Below are positions 12,273 through 26,500 of a stretch of DNA of 64,000 nucleotides, in pieces. The translations under genes were made by a program, and so were the position numbers. The stretch's first letter is position 1. Each line of letters opens with the position of its first letter. Source of the DNA: Stratiolaelaps scimitus (Eukaryota; Arthropoda; Arachnida; Mesostigmata; Laelapidae); NCBI GenBank assembly GCA_019614645.1, contig JABWDB010000038.1, forward strand, positions 992,001 through 1,056,000, read 5' to 3'. The notes below the pieces were generated by a model that saw only the letters and a program-made list of their open reading frames with translations, had not been told where the DNA came from and ran no database searches.

Positions 12273-15200
12273 TATGGCCAACCCACAAATATTATGTAGA
12301 ACCCTTCGTTTTTGAAATGACCTCTCGCGGATCTCGCTCTCCAGTGGCAGCAGATTATGAATCAATATGAAAATTGAAACATTGTTCGAGCTCCCCAGTG
12401 CTATATAAACGAAGGCTAAGATTAGGTTACATCTCCTGACAGTTATTTAAATGGAAAAAAAAGAGAATAATCGCTGTACATAAGTTTCGAAATTTTCATT
12501 CCAAAACGAATCTGTCAGGTCATCATTTCATGACACTATAACCATTTTGAGTTTTCCATGTTATCGAAGTAGACCGCCGCTAAGTGTGCTCGAAATTTAG
12601 ATTCATAGTGTAAGATACCTATATTGGCCAGAAACTGTTACTAAAATGTTTCAATGGACCATATTCGTCAACTGGACAATAAAAGACGTATCGAGCTTTC
12701 AAATAACTTTTAGCAAAAAAATCTTTGACTCTTTGACATAAACACGAGCTGTACAATACGGTCACGGCTTCCTCGAGCATTACCAATACTTTCGCGTTAT
12801 TAATCACTTGCGCACCGTCTTCTTTTCAAAACACTCTAGTGAAGCACATAAACAGCAAGATACGATATTTCTGCGAAGCTCAACATGTGAGTTTCACTTC
12901 CGATAGTGCCCCACGATGAGCTATCGCATACATACACAAGGATATCATCCACAGATACACACACACATACACACATTTACGTACCAGGCCTCCGTCACCA
13001 TTCAGTGACCTATGGCATCTGTGACGCAAACGGCGTAGTGGAGATGTCGGCGAACGTTCTTGACCGGCTGTCCGTTCTGTGTAGCTGTCGAGGATTCAAC
13101 GATCAGGTGAAGTTTCTTTCTGTTGACATTGAATTATCGTAGTACGGCAAACGCACGATCCACCATTGTTGTTGTGAGTGCTATTTTTGGTGTGAAAATT
13201 CCTCCACTGTGTCAAGCTTGGAAGCGATCCGTGACGTCGATCGTGTACAAGAGCTGCGGTACTGAGTTGCACCTTGCTGAGTCGAGGCAAACTTTTGAAG
13301 ACGAACGACATTGCTCACCGCTAAGATAAAGCTGTGCAAATTGTCACCACAAAGATTGGTTGATTTTCATAAACGTTCACCAAACATTTCGTGTTTCCAG
13401 CCACGGGACTGGGGTGAACACACAAATTTCACAATGATTAAGAGATACTCTTAAGAGATATTAGGAAATTGTGATCACTTTACGTATCATAGTGATTTCC
13501 CTATTCTCATATATCCCTTTAGCAGAAGTTCGTCTTTTATGCGCACAGGTGTCGCGTTTGCGTACGTATCGAAATCGTTGACGGTGACAACCTTACGGAC
13601 GGCAGCTTCCGCAGTGGCAAGCTAAGCCCAGACGTCAAGACGACAATCAACATAACCTCTTTCGAGATGTCTCCTGCAGTCCACTAAATAGCCACCACTT
13701 TTACAGGCCGACATCTCTGCTCGCCGCGCACGTAACACCTGTTTAGCTGTTTCCGACATAACATTGTTACTCGTCTAATGGGTCGGTCAGCGTCGTTCGT
13801 TATCTCTAAGAGCACACGTTATCTGAATCAGGGATGACACTAGTTGTAAATGCAATCTTGCGTTCACTTGTCCACACGATTGACTGTTGCTCCGGAGCTA
13901 TCCCGGATACGTCGATGGTCGAGCGACGGAATGCAATGGGACAGGGCCGACCGGTCCAGGTTGGGAGAACACCTCATAACTTCAAGGCAGAATCCCCCCG
14001 CCCCCCCCAAAAGCAGATCGAAGATATAGGCCAGAGGGGGGCAAAGTGGCGATCAGAGGCGGTTCGGTGGCCTCGAAACTTGCCAAGGTGTGTTGGACGG
14101 GAGAAATAGCAGTATCTTGTTTTTGTGTCCAGTGGTGGCTAGATTTTTGCTATGGGTAGTCACACGATGGAAGGTACCTATTTCGCTTGCGCTATCAGTT
14201 TTTGCCTCGGAACAGTAAGGGATATTTTAATCGTTAATGGATACCTTGATTATACATTATTATAATAAGATATTACACACCTGTTGTTTTTATGCAGGTA
14301 TTTCAACGAACAAAAGTAGACTTGGAGTGTGGTAATTAGTAGGTTTACAGTTAACAAACGGGTAAACTTACTATCAAAGCAACATCTATTATCTTCGACT
14401 CCAAAGCTACTATTTTTCCAACTAGAAATCTACTTTCCTCCTACCTGTGAGGCAGCCTCCTTTCTTAGTGCAAGGCTACTTTTTCTAAATTTGCATAGCG
14501 CTTTTATCACGATAACGTATATGCATGCCATTTCTCAAAATTCTAATACACTAATTAGCCTTCTCAAATACACCAATAAGCTTATTCCCTCATTTCAAAA
14601 TATAACTTTTTCCTTCGTAAATCGAGCGTTCACAAGGTCACAAAAACCAGTGGGGGTAAGCATGAGAGAAACATCTGCAAAATCACCTCTGAAAACCGAT
14701 TCCTTTGATTGAATAAGGAGGCTGTTGCTCAGGACGCCTTTTCTAAAAATGTGCCATAGACAAGAAATTCTTCGCCGCTTTCCGCTGGCGTTACCCCTCG
14801 CTACTTAAAGCAAAGATACGAATTTTCAGAAAAATTAAGAGAAACAGAGCAGTGCCTGCCAAAGGGTGTGTGAATTGCTTCTTTTACGTGGCCGCTAACG
14901 ATGTGTTAGATTAATTTACGCTAGATTGCGACCTGGCGAAAAATACGGCCTTGGGTTAACTCATTGTCTCTTGCCAGCATCCTAACGGTCCTGATCATTG
15001 AAGTAAATATTCGCCGCACAGGCCAAGTGGTGTATGTCAATACTGAGTCGACCCTTACCACCGAGACAACGTCATTCGATACAACCCGACAAATGTATGT
15101 ATTGTAAGTGCGTATGGATGGACGTATGGATGTATAATACGTCGTCTAATATAGTATCTATAACCATTTGATGTCGTGTCAGGACATCAAATACACGGTC

Positions 15201-16523
15201 CTGGTCGGGTAATAGCAGCGTTCTCATCCGCCAACAAAGACGGCAACGATTGGCCATCGCCTTCACTCTCAGGCCCTCCCCCAGGTTCTATTGAACGGCC
15301 AAAAATGAACACGAGACCCCGTCATCGTGAGCCTAACTCCGAACAGCCAGAACAGAACAACGTGGCCGATTGGCTGTCTCACCGTCTCAGCTGGCTGGCT
15401 AACTCGAGTCAAGGAAGCAGCTAGCTCGGTCTTGATCCCCGGTCTGTCCATTGTCGACTAACATTGTCTCGTATAGCCGCCACACGACTCCAGTTCGTGT
15501 TGCAGGAGAACTCATCCATGTAATACCTACACATTATTGGTGGTGACAGTGGTGTCGCTAGTGGCCAATACATCCGAATAGTCCACAGTACATTGCCAGG
15601 ACGGATAAAAAGACCGACGAACGTGTGTGCTATGAGAGGGGCTCCCGGGCAGACACACAGATAACCAAAGCAGCACTGAAAGAGTAAATATAGTTGGGTG
15701 TTGCTGCGGGTAACGCATGTTCGGTAGCATCGGCAGCGCCGATATCCATCGCTGATCACGAAACAGTGGTAACACTATACTGTTCGTAGTAGTAGTTACT
15801 CGTTGTAGCAGTCAACACTCTCACAGCAATCGATCGGAATTCAGATCAGCAGATCACAACTGTTCGAACATAAGTCGAACAAGGTAGAGGTTCTGTCCAC
15901 CAACTACCCGTTAAATTTTCTGGCTCCTATATGCGCTCTCATTATATACAATATCTATGTCGGTGCCTGGGGATTAATGGATATGCGAGTGCACTCGAAT
16001 TCAATATCAGATACATTCAGTCGAGCAAAGATAGTATAGACTTAATGAGCTAGAAATATAGACCTTTCAAAGTGGTCCCACATAGAACCGTGCACCGAAG
16101 TACTAATGTCTCATGTGAGCGCACCCACAGCATCTGCTGATCTCCATACATCTTTGGGTTGTGGCGAGATCAACCCTCAGTAGACATTGGATGCTAAGTA
16201 TTTGCTAGTTACGAATCTTATCAGATTGGAGATCGCGTGGTGGTACACTGCGACTTCCTATCACGCAGGAGCGTCTTCAACGAATTTTCTATCAGTACAT
16301 TTTGATAACAAGGAAAGGTGAGAAGTCCATTAAAAAAATGAGTATATTCGTGAACAGTGTGACACAGGAATACTTCGAGGAGCAGAGTTATATCAAGGGA
16401 AGCGGGACAAATGAATCCTGCAAAACCTGTTCATAAAACAACATAATTGTTTGAAAATGTATTCGTCTTCTACTGAACCACATGCGTGTGCCGTGTATTT
16501 AAAATATAGAGATCATGCAGATT

Positions 16524-16565
16524 AATATATATATATATATACATATATATATAGAGAGAGAGAGT
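16524..16565. repeat. Compound microsatellite (TA)n(GA)n
   Basis: The same TA-then-GA order as at 1056-1131. Confidence 0.9.
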
Positions 16566-18261
16566 TAAATTTTCTATGAAGGTAATTTCATAGTGTAGCC
16601 GCACGGTTTACAAATCCTAGTAGAATAATAATCGGGGAGTGTAGTTTTCGACATTTCCAACTTGGCCAGTGTAGTGTAAACGTAATGTCATATGTTTTTT
16701 TCTCCTATTTTACATTGACGCTGGTTAGGCCACTGGAGCTTCAACCAAGCGGCGGAGCTAGTTTGTCTCGTATTATTATTACTATTGTCATATATACGGT
16801 AAATATCGACATCGAGGATATTGGCTGTATCCTCTTTGTAGACAAGGTTCACTCGTATCGCCGTGGCCAAACTGAATACACCTTAGCGTCCCAACTCATA
16901 ATCTATAAAATTTTGTAGAGGATACGCACACTTCTGATCTGAGGTAGGAAACCAAACACAATCACAGGTCGATATCATTAACAACTGCACAGCCGCTCAC
17001 TTCAGTAGTTGGTTGTTTCACTTCACTGTCAATATAAACACTCACTCAAAAGCACTTATTGATCATTCTTTCCTAACGAGGTGGGCAACCCGCTTGGAAT
17101 CAGCTTCGTAATCATCCACCAAGATGATTTTTCACATCTAATGACACTAATTGTGAATGGTTAGTCAGAGTCACGCGCTGATAATGGTGATGACTGGCAT
17201 CGTTTGTACTTTGATAGTCACGCGATTTGGCACAGGTTTTCAATACGGAAAATAGTTAAAACAATTTCACGCATTTCATAAAATTAATATTTTAGCATGA
17301 ATTTCGTAACAACATCAGGTGTATATACTCCGAAGGGATCCAAAGCACAAGCCTGAGAAAGACGATTTGGTATTTAATGATACAATGTGATTTCCTCTAG
17401 ATATCGTCGTCGTAAATTCACATACGCACAAATTAAATGTATATATATATAGCACATTCACTGGATGCAAGTTTCACTGTTAATGGCTGACTCTCTATTG
17501 AACGAACACGAATAGCCATGTTCGCCATTCGCTAACCACCTGCCACTAAGCTAATTGGCTGCCAGCTAATGCTTTGCAATGATGACGATGGTGGTCATGC
17601 GACAGCGGTGTAAAGTATAACATAGATTGATTACTGTTCTTTTTCCCTTGGTCTTTTTTTTTTTGTCTTAGTCCCACAAATGGCGACGACATGGTGGAAC
17701 GTTACTGCATCGGATTCGTCACCGATCTATCATCAGCATCGTCATTGAATGTATACGAGAGAGAACCACGACACGAGAGGACCCAAGGGAAGTAACCGAC
17801 ATTCGTTTGTTGGTTGGACGTTGGTTCACTTCGCATTTTGACATTATCCGATCTACAACGACTTAATGTTACGTATAAATGTGCCAATATTTTCTAGTGG
17901 TTGTAGCAGCAGCAGCAGCAACGGCATTAGCGGCAATACTCAGGTGGCATAGCGCCGTCGTTGTTAATATATGAATGCTGTCGATACAAAACGATCCTGA
18001 TTCCAGCAGTTTTTGTCCTCGTTTTCGTTGTGCTGCGAGCTGTTCTCGCTGTCGCAGTCGCTATTTCTGTTTGGTTGCCGTGAGTATCGGCCGTGGCGTC
18101 TGTGATGCCCTTATTAGCTTCGGATCGACAAGAGCGCTCGCAGAATCGGCAGACATCGACGGACTCGTGCACATTCTGGTCGTCTCTCACTGACTGTGGG
18201 GTACTTCTGCTGTTGGTGGTGCTATCTGGTGGCCATTATTACTATCATTACCCAATACCGA

Positions 18262-18287
18262 CCACACACACACACACACACACAAAC
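18262..18287. repeat. Microsatellite (CA)n
   Basis: A run of CA repeats, with a short (TA)n 27 bp further on. Confidence 0.95.
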
Positions 18288-20635
18288 ATGCGTGCACTCA
18301 TATAGGTTCAGCTCAATATATATATATATATTCTATATACGCTCACACAGTTCTTATACGGGCAGCAATGTCGCTTGATGGAACCGGTCCAAAACATCGT
18401 TCGCGAAGGAAGTGAATCATATGAACAGAAGACACACTCACTCACACACATTGGCGAACACCGTTATTATAGTATTAACATGGTTCTTTTAACATCCGCG
18501 TATTTACTGGACGACGAAGTTGCATGCGCGCACACGACCAATCGAGCAAAACAAGATCGAATCACCTATGTATTATATATCGACTCTCTATTACCATTGT
18601 ACCTTTTATTATGGGGATAGGATCAAATGGGGGGATGGTGGCTGTTACCGAAATGAGAGTTCGGGAAGTAAAGAGTCCACCCCCTAGCACTGATATAGTC
18701 AGCTGTTTGTTGGATTATATATGTAGGTAGACGAATATTTAGGATATTTTTGTCTCTTAACGACGATGAAGGTTATGCTTGCAAGGAGGAAGAGTATAGC
18801 AATATATAAAGTAGTTGTTTGTGATATTAGTGGCACCTTATGAATTTGAAGACAGCTATTTTCGGCTTGATTTTCGTGCCGACGTTATTTTCTATCTGGT
18901 CATTTTTCTGTTCGATTGTTTATATATTGTATATGAGTTGAAAAAGAAAAATAGCACAAAATGATATTAAAGATGTACATGTATGAAGTTTGACGAATTA
19001 CTCTAAAACATTTCTTCAATGAAACACGTCGTGGTAATATTGGTGCCGAGTAAGTTTATGTTTGAGAAATGCATAGGGTATCATTTAACTTAAACGAAAT
19101 CGCATCACAACAGGTGTACTCACAATTGTGTACGCTGTGTGTTCCACCAATGGACAGAGTAAATGAGAAATGCCACGACTGGGATTTTGTAATTGCTCTC
19201 TGTTGCCAATCGGCTGATTCGTGGAGCTTTAATGGTGGCCTATACAAGTCAACTCACGCCAAGGGTATACGACTCGTTACGCGGATATATTCGGCAAATG
19301 ACGGTTAAACACGCAACTGTTTCAAGTTGAATCACATGAAGGTCGGCAAAGTTTAGCTTTATCACGAAGAGCTCAACGTTCTCTGCGGAGATTGAGGATC
19401 AAAAACAAGTTTTGTCGCAGAGTCATTCGAATCCGTGGGCGGAGGGCCATCAGTGGTATCCTAAAACTCAAGGCATTGCGATTCTGATTATGATCAAAGC
19501 CGTTGTGAAAATTGTTCGCGAAACGTTCCAATCACGATGCACATTGTCTATCCGTGGAAATGTACATTCGGTCGTTATTGCAGCCGTGTAAAAACACGAT
19601 CGTGCGTACAGCAGTTCGTCACTTACAGAGCAGACCCTCTGGTGAGATAACGGTGAATGTCTAAAATTAGAAGTCGCATCGACTGTTCACCTGTTCGAAA
19701 ACAAATGGTTGGGAATGACAGACTGAAAAGGAGGAAATAATGCTGGACGCGCTTTTCATCTAATTGCATACTGAATCGAGTCGAATTGTCCTCGTTACAC
19801 AGTACGGCTTTGTAGTATTGTGTAACGCCACTCCACTTTTCGTAGCGAAACAAAAAAAGCTTGGAAACGGCTCATGCCTTCTGAGTGTATCCATCACACT
19901 GAGTGGTTTTGAATCAATCTAGTGAGTGCTTTATCGACATCTAAATCTACAGTACATTTGCCATCTTCATATAGTCGTACAGCGTATTTATTAAAGACGA
20001 AGACATTTTGTTGTTGGCTGCCTGGCTGTTCTATACATTCAAGGCTAGGGTCTACTTAGCTTACTTCGATAGATAGCATCCAGCTGTTTTTCTGAAATAA
20101 TAATAATAGCTATATATATATATATGGTATGTTCTTTGTCAAGCGGAACTTTACTCGGCCTTTCAGAAGACGCTGCCATTTTGTGTGTGTTTATGTTTTG
20201 AATACACAGCAAGAGTAGGAGAAAGCATTCTGATATTTTTTTTGTTGTTCTCTCTGATGCTGCATCGTTCAACTGTTATTGTCGTTTGGTGCCGTTATAG
20301 TTGAAAGATCGGTACGAAGCCTGCTGTTCTATCATCCAGTGAAGGTCACTTATGGACCGCTCGATTGTAATATTATTCTTATTATATTGTAGTATTGTTT
20401 ATAAAATGTATGTACGTGTATGCATCGAAATTATACGAGAAGACATGATAACAGATTACTGGTGCTGATAATGATAGCTTAAGCGTATCATCACTATTTA
20501 TAATACGAGTAGTGGAGTACTCGTAGTATTTTGTGCAAACGTCGAATACATCTATTAATTCGAACACAGATTAGGTACTAACCCATGAAGAAGCTCCTGT
20601 ACGTCTTTGCTAGAGAATTATGACCGTTTACTTAC

Positions 20636-20686
20636 AGAAGATCGTTCACCCAGTTCGTATCAATGGCCGTCTGTATCAGGTGATGC
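20636..20686 (-). CDS. Second coding exon of the unrecognised gene that starts at 22770
   Basis: The exon is 51 nt, between an AG acceptor at 20687-20688 and a strong GTAAGTAA donor. The first coding exon ends with two bases (CT). The first base here (G) completes CTG, and the rest reads HHLIQTAIDTNWVNDL without a stop, ending again with two bases (CT). Only this frame is open, and it is the one the upstream exon demands. The acceptor is weak in pyrimidines because a (TA)n tract precedes it. The intron is 1536 bp. I could not place the third exon, which must begin with one base to complete a codon. The join is an inference from phase and splice signals. Confidence 0.5.
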
Positions 20687-21516
20687 CTATATATATATAT
20701 ATATTTAAGGTATATGTTGCATTAAAAATGTTATTTTGATCATTTGATTTCTCCTATGTCATTACCCAGTCAGTTTCCTTTGGATGATACATGCGATATA
20801 GTGACAATTGATCATGTCGCATCACGCTCCTTTTGCAAATAAATCTCTCCAGCTCTTGATAGGAGACTCATCGTCTGTGGCATATCGCACACCTGATTAC
20901 AGATTATGGCGAAATTTTCACCGCTGTTTACTCGTATAGCCACGAAGACCGACGGCGCGATAAAATCAAGGTTGCCAAAGCCTCCTGTCGAGGTTGCGAA
21001 AGAGGCGGGTGACTTCGTGAATGATGGACTACAGACATTCTGCTATTATTATTATTATTATCACTGCTAGCTAATCATTAGCGTCGCTCGACGTACATTG
21101 GACAAACATAAACCAGTAGCAATGATCAACTAAACACTAGACGGCGATGACATGTTAAATCGCATAGGCATCATCATTTCGCAAAAAAAAAAAAAACAAA
21201 TCGAAAATGTCTACAATAACAACTGCCACTTTAGCTCCCCACTAAACACCCTAACCCCCGCTCACCAAAAAAAAATAACGGCTATGCCAGAGCCATAAGT
21301 AACTACTACATCGCAGAGACAAGTCAACATGTTAAACTTTGTAGCGTTAACAACATGTGCCATGGACGTCACTTTGCTTAACATGGTGATAACGACGACG
21401 GATCCATTTGTTCTTTACTTTTGATACGAACCTGTCAGTGGACAAACTTCGACTATAGCGTGCCAGATCTCATTCGAATATTGAGAATATTTGAGATTGG
21501 TAACACATATGTATGT

Positions 21517-21537
21517 CTGCGTGTGTGTGTGTGTGCA
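21517..21537. repeat. Microsatellite (GT)n
   Basis: A GT run within the intron of the 22770 gene. Confidence 0.9.
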
Positions 21538-21620
21538 GATGTCACCAAAAAGGGTGTGCGCACTCTGTCAACATAATAAAGGGAATCCACTATCACTAGC
21601 TACAATAACATATACATAAA

Positions 21621-21621
<1 letters not shown>

Positions 21622-21652
<31 letters not shown>
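21622..21652. repeat. Microsatellite (AT)n
   Basis: An AT run within the intron of the 22770 gene. Confidence 0.9.
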
Positions 21653-21654
<2 letters not shown>

Positions 21655-22222
21655 AGAGCGATAACAACAATGAATACCAACTGAATCCTCTACAGTACCT
21701 AATGATTCCGCCAAAGATTAATAATTGAGCAGACTTCCACCAATTTTGAATAACACCATCAATAGTGGACGTTACTGATAGCGTTCAGGACTGAAGTATT
21801 ACTTCACAATTTGAGTAATTTCTCTTTTTAGCTTCATTTTACTTTTGACCGCTTTATATTTGAGGGGGCATTGATTGCCCATGTAAAGGAGTCCGCGAAT
21901 TGAACTATTCTCGTTGAAATACCCTACCTCCAACATATTCATCATGTCTTCAAATGTAGCGTTATTTTCTCCTACAACGATCTAAAATGAATGAAGCTAC
22001 TTGAGCGGCACCAATCGCGCGAGCGCTACCATCAAAAATCATTAATCGAACAAAAGATGTTCGCGTGCTGCTGTTGCTGCTGCCGCTTCTGTGAGCTCGA
22101 GCAGAGGGACACCTGCTACAATATTCTGTGTTGTGTTTTCCAAACGAGTGTCACACACGTAACGTCAATTACTAACGTAACCAGAGGAAATGTCCAAAGA
22201 AATTCCATCCACTAATACTCAC

Positions 22223-22770
22223 AGATCCCTGCGTGTTCTTGGCCTTGGGATGGCTTTGTACAACTCATTCTGCGTCGAGTTATCGATGTGGCCAGATTGT
22301 TCCGTTCTCACAGTACCTCCGCAACGTTCACTAGGCAAATGCCTACGACGACAGTTTGAACAGATCAGAGCGCCTCCGGCAGAGTTTGTCGATGTGGTCA
22401 CTGTTGCGGATGATCCTTTCTCGGTCTCAGTGATTCCTGTTACGATTTTGCTGCCGTCAGCTGATACGAGGCGATCTCCGCGACTGCTCGCAGATAACTT
22501 GGACTGCCCGTTGACCCGTCCTGAGTCCGATCGAGAGCCTCCGTCTGAACTGTTGCCACTGTCAGACGATGGATCAAGTTGTGGATCAGGGCCGGTTGAG
22601 GTGGCGGAGTCCCTTGTGGCCGGGCGTCTCTGCATTCTTTCCAGCGTTCTCAGTGTTTCCAGGGCGCTCAGCGTCGATGTTCGTTGATCAGGGTCATCCA
22701 ACTCATTCTTGATGTCCCCAAACATCCGCAGGTCATCTGGGTTTGTCGCAAATAGGATCATCTTCGACAT
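22223..22770 (-). CDS. Unrecognised Ser/Thr-rich protein with Cys-X2-Cys motif, first coding exon
   Basis: This is a 548-nt coding exon: 182 codons plus two bases (CT), then a strong donor GTGAGTAT. The start is ATG at 22768-22770, with an in-frame TAA 12 nt before it. Residues 1-50 look structured and probably helical (MSKMILFATNPDDLRMFGDI, then ELDDPDQRTSTLSALETLRT). Residues 51-135 are low-complexity Ser/Thr/Gly/Asp. Residues 137-150 carry C-S-N-C followed by a third Cys ten residues on, which could bind a metal with residues from a later exon. The tail is basic (PRPRTRRD). There is no signal peptide or membrane segment. The exon continues in phase into 20636-20686. Third positions are GC-rich, unlike the flanks. 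I do not recognise the family. The opposite strand is also open for 165 codons, but the splice joins favour this strand. Confidence 0.7.
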
Positions 22771-23319
22771 CTTAGGGCTTTATTTACGTACATCCACTTG
22801 GCGCTATCCGCTTTTTACGTTTTACACGACTTCGACATTTAATTAACAATTTCAAGCGAACTTCAAATTACATTTGGCACTGAGATCCTATTTTCACGCC
22901 AGGTCTATTCACATTTCTCTGATTCCTATTATCATTGTCTTTTACAGCAAGCTGTTAGAAGGTTGATCGTCCATAACATGTACAACAATGTTTTGCTTCT
23001 ATTCAACTGCCGTCAGTGCCGATCAGACAGTTTGCCATTGTTGAACCAATATTGACGCATCGTTACACTTTTAGAATACACACACACACACAATTGTCTT
23101 TAACGCACTTTTGAACCGACAACAATATACTTCTGTCAAAAGACAGCACGCTTGCACATCAGTTCACTTTGTTTAAACTTCACCTCTTCTAATTCTTATA
23201 ATTTTTGCCCGTCGAAAATAAGGGGCCTACCACTTCGTATCGGCACTTGCTGTAGATGCCAGCAGATTCAGTTACTAGAGGAAATGGACGCCAACAACTA
23301 GTGCTGCTTTGGTCAGTCC

Positions 23320-23500
23320 AGATGGTCGCCGCGCCAAGCCCCGCTTTCCAAAGTTGGATGAACCGAAGTCGGGTGGGCAAACAGTTCGCGCGGAGGCGGC
23401 GGGGTGAACCGGTCGCGGATGAGGGCCACTGGGCGAAGGAATCTATCGCCCGTTGAGAAGAGGAACCCCCATGGGTCAGATCGCGCGCGCAAGGAAAATC
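23320..23500. promoter_or_regulatory. CpG-rich block, candidate promoter of the 22770 gene
   Basis: A CpG-dense stretch (for example gttcgcgcggaggcggcggg and agatcgcgcgcgcaagg) in an otherwise AT-rich area, 550-730 bp upstream of the start codon at 22770. Open frames here occur on both strands, as expected from GC content alone. The promoter role is inferred from position. Confidence 0.3.
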
Positions 23501-26500
23501 CACAACAGCACACCTGCTGGGGCTCCCAATCGCGATGACCAAACACTAAATGGGGCTTATCTACTGCGTTCGAGTGGAAACGCTCGCGCCCTTGAGAAAA
23601 TGGCGATCGAAGCGACATTAACTAAGAAAATATATCACAGCAATTTCTGCATTCTGCCCCCCCATAGCAATGGGATGGCATCTGCCACTGTGTCATTATG
23701 AACCTTCGAAGGTCCTACAAAGGGGCACTTTACATCAATAATGATTTTCTTGCTCTTATCTTATTTGGTAGAAATGTCGTTACATTATAGATTGTGTTGA
23801 CGATACACTGCCCCAATGAGCACGACGACAGCAGCATCAGCAGTAGCAACAGCGTTCTATTATAATATATAGTTTGCCTAGCAACAGTGTACGCGTAATT
23901 TCACACTGATCCTTTAGAATAACAACTGAAGATCGTGAAAAAGCAATATTGGCTCTCGTTGTACCCTTACTATGCCACTTGTAAGTCCACCCGATTGTTG
24001 CCTGCTATCCCCTTATGAATGCAACCAACAAACAAACGATGACCACGATCGTCAATATCTAATAATTGATGACCTTCGCCGGTCAATTCTGTCCATTTTC
24101 GTGCATCCTTCACAGCAACTGTCTTGCTTTCTACGTCATCTAATTACTAAAGAAAAGTATATGCAGTTCTAGAACGACAATATGTACGTCTATATAGGTA
24201 GTCTTTTCTTTGTAACATATAACACCGATTGACTTACCATAGCACCGTACTCAATAGGAGACATTTACTCCAGCGACGAGCGATATCACTGAATCAATAG
24301 CATCACTGCATATGCTTGCATATGCCACCACCACTACCATCATCACCTAAGTGTGTGTAGGTGTCCCTAGTCGGATAGAGGAGCACGCTCACTCACTCGC
24401 TCGCTCAGTTCATAGCTGAGTGGGCGATACATGTCCAACTGTCCGTAGGACCTGCTAATGGCATCGGCTTGAGGCTTCAAATCGTCTCCTCTTCCATATG
24501 TTGTTATTATTATAGAAGGATTGATCGATATTTATCATCGACAGATCTCGAGCCAAAAACGAAGATGAACGAGACAGACCGCGCACGATTTGCCCGACAT
24601 CTCACCAATATATTCAAACTAGGGCTACTTTACGTATCCCATTGCGTGTTATTCATACCGCCATCATCTGAAAACCCAGAACTAAGCTGGGCATAGAACA
24701 TAATATATGTATAGTTATACAGGTAGTAATAAATCATTCAAATTTATTTAGTGTACGAAAAGTGAACAATATAACACTAACACATACTGTCATTTATTAA
24801 AGCTAAGCTGCTTATTCATTTATTCTCCATATATATATATATATGAATTGATCAGTTATCGTAGCCTAATAGCAGATGTTTCTGCTATAATTCCACTGTT
24901 TTAATTATGATTAAGTGTTAATATGCTTTATATAGTATTCAGCCTCGGCACAAACCGGAAGGATGTCTCATTGCTTTGTCTTTCAGCTTGAGCTGCAAAA
25001 GCCACTCTGCGTGCGATGAACGCAATTGACGTTTGCAGAGGGTGAGCGGTTGCAGCGATGCAGTAAAGTCGAGCAGCGGTTGATATTGCGTGAGTCCGTT
25101 GGTGTTCCGTTAGTGCGCTCGTCCGTAGTGTGCAAAGAATAACTGAACGTTACATGCCTCGTCGATCACCATATCGACCGACTATTTCACACACGGACCT
25201 TCCGTGGATTCTTAGTGGAATGGTACCGCCACCTTCAGGGCTACGTCGGGGCAGATGATGGTTTTTGCACACGAAGATCTTCGACTCCCATCGAACAATT
25301 CAAAACGGGGCTAGCGATCATTCGAAGGGACATTTTGGGCGCTAGTACGATCAATCCGAAATCACATGGCAAAAAAAAAGAACACAACCAAGCGGAATGA
25401 ATGGCAGACACTTCGGATTGGAACTACGGCGGTTGTTGTTGTTGTTGCCTGCTTCGATCAAGTTCGGTGAATCGAAAGGATCGTTTGCAAAAGTTTAGCC
25501 ACTCTACGAAGCTCTACAACTAACTGTTACTATTCCAAATGCTAACACTTGCTCTCACCAGTGTTACCCCACTTGACTTCCGATGCAATGAATGCGTGAA
25601 TCGTAGGAGACAGGCATCGTATTGGAAATATAACAGCAACGACAAATGTACCAGAGACAATGTTTTATTTTCTTTGCGGAAGCAAGACCCACCCGTAAAC
25701 AACAGACCCGGTGCAACTTAACGCTAAGTCGATGTCCTCCCGGTCTAACTCAGGTCGTTTCGAAAACGAGCTCGATATGGTCGCTATAAACAGTTAAAAA
25801 CGTGTTGACGTGTGCAACCTGTTTTATTAAAGCAGTTCGGGGGAATCAGTGAATCGTATTCTTAAATGTGCTCACGTTTTTCTCTTTATATTTATCGTCC
25901 ATAAGGCGCTCAATATGGAACTCGGGTAGGTTTTGCCGACATCTCAGGACAAATGATTGCTCACTTGCATTGACGAGAAGCGAAATACGCAAATTCGTTC
26001 GTCAATTAGGAAAATAACAATGTCATACAAGTACCTTCGGAGAATCTCCTTTTCTCTAGAAATTGCCGACCGTCGAAACTGTACTACGAGATGACAGCTC
26101 ACCTTCACATGTCAAAGACCCATCTCAAATTTGTAGTATAACGACAAAGTCATCGTCTTCGCTGGTAGGTGAGATTCGGTTTGGAAAATGGCACACATAG
26201 TTGTCAAAAGTGTACCTGTTTTAAAAGTGTACCTGTATCGCCAAAAATTAATTTCTGAATAAAGCCTAAAACATAAACATGAAAGAAAACCTTTATGAAA
26301 GTATTACCTAATGTTACTAGCTGACTTGACGCTCTCTCTCTCTTCATTATAAGAACATATATATCGGGAAAATTGCCCAAAGGACACAAATACTATCCAA
26401 AGCAAAATGTGAGTTTATACATTGGTATTTAAAATCTCATAGAGACGCACAGTGGAGCGTGAGAGACGGGCGCGTTTCCCTCAAAATCGTTCCAAATGAT

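Larger units (their letters stand above)
12273..20635. other. No gene recognised; may include introns of the 22770 gene
   Basis: Microsatellites and short frames only. The 127-codon plus frame at 14329 has a biased composition and no motif. Third and later exons of the minus-strand gene that starts at 22770 should lie here or further left but were not found. Confidence 0.45.

Noticed and set aside
14329..14712. 127-codon plus-strand frame
   Set aside because: Leu/Ser/Phe/Thr-biased composition expected from AT-rich DNA; no recognisable domain.
19249..19307. 59-nt minus-strand segment with a GTGAGTTG donor
   Set aside because: Considered as a third exon of the 22770 gene, but its phase does not match the end of exon 2.
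22190..22687. 165-codon plus-strand frame
   Set aside because: Antisense of the minus-strand exon at 22223-22770, which has a start, a donor and an in-phase second exon. The plus frame has none of these.
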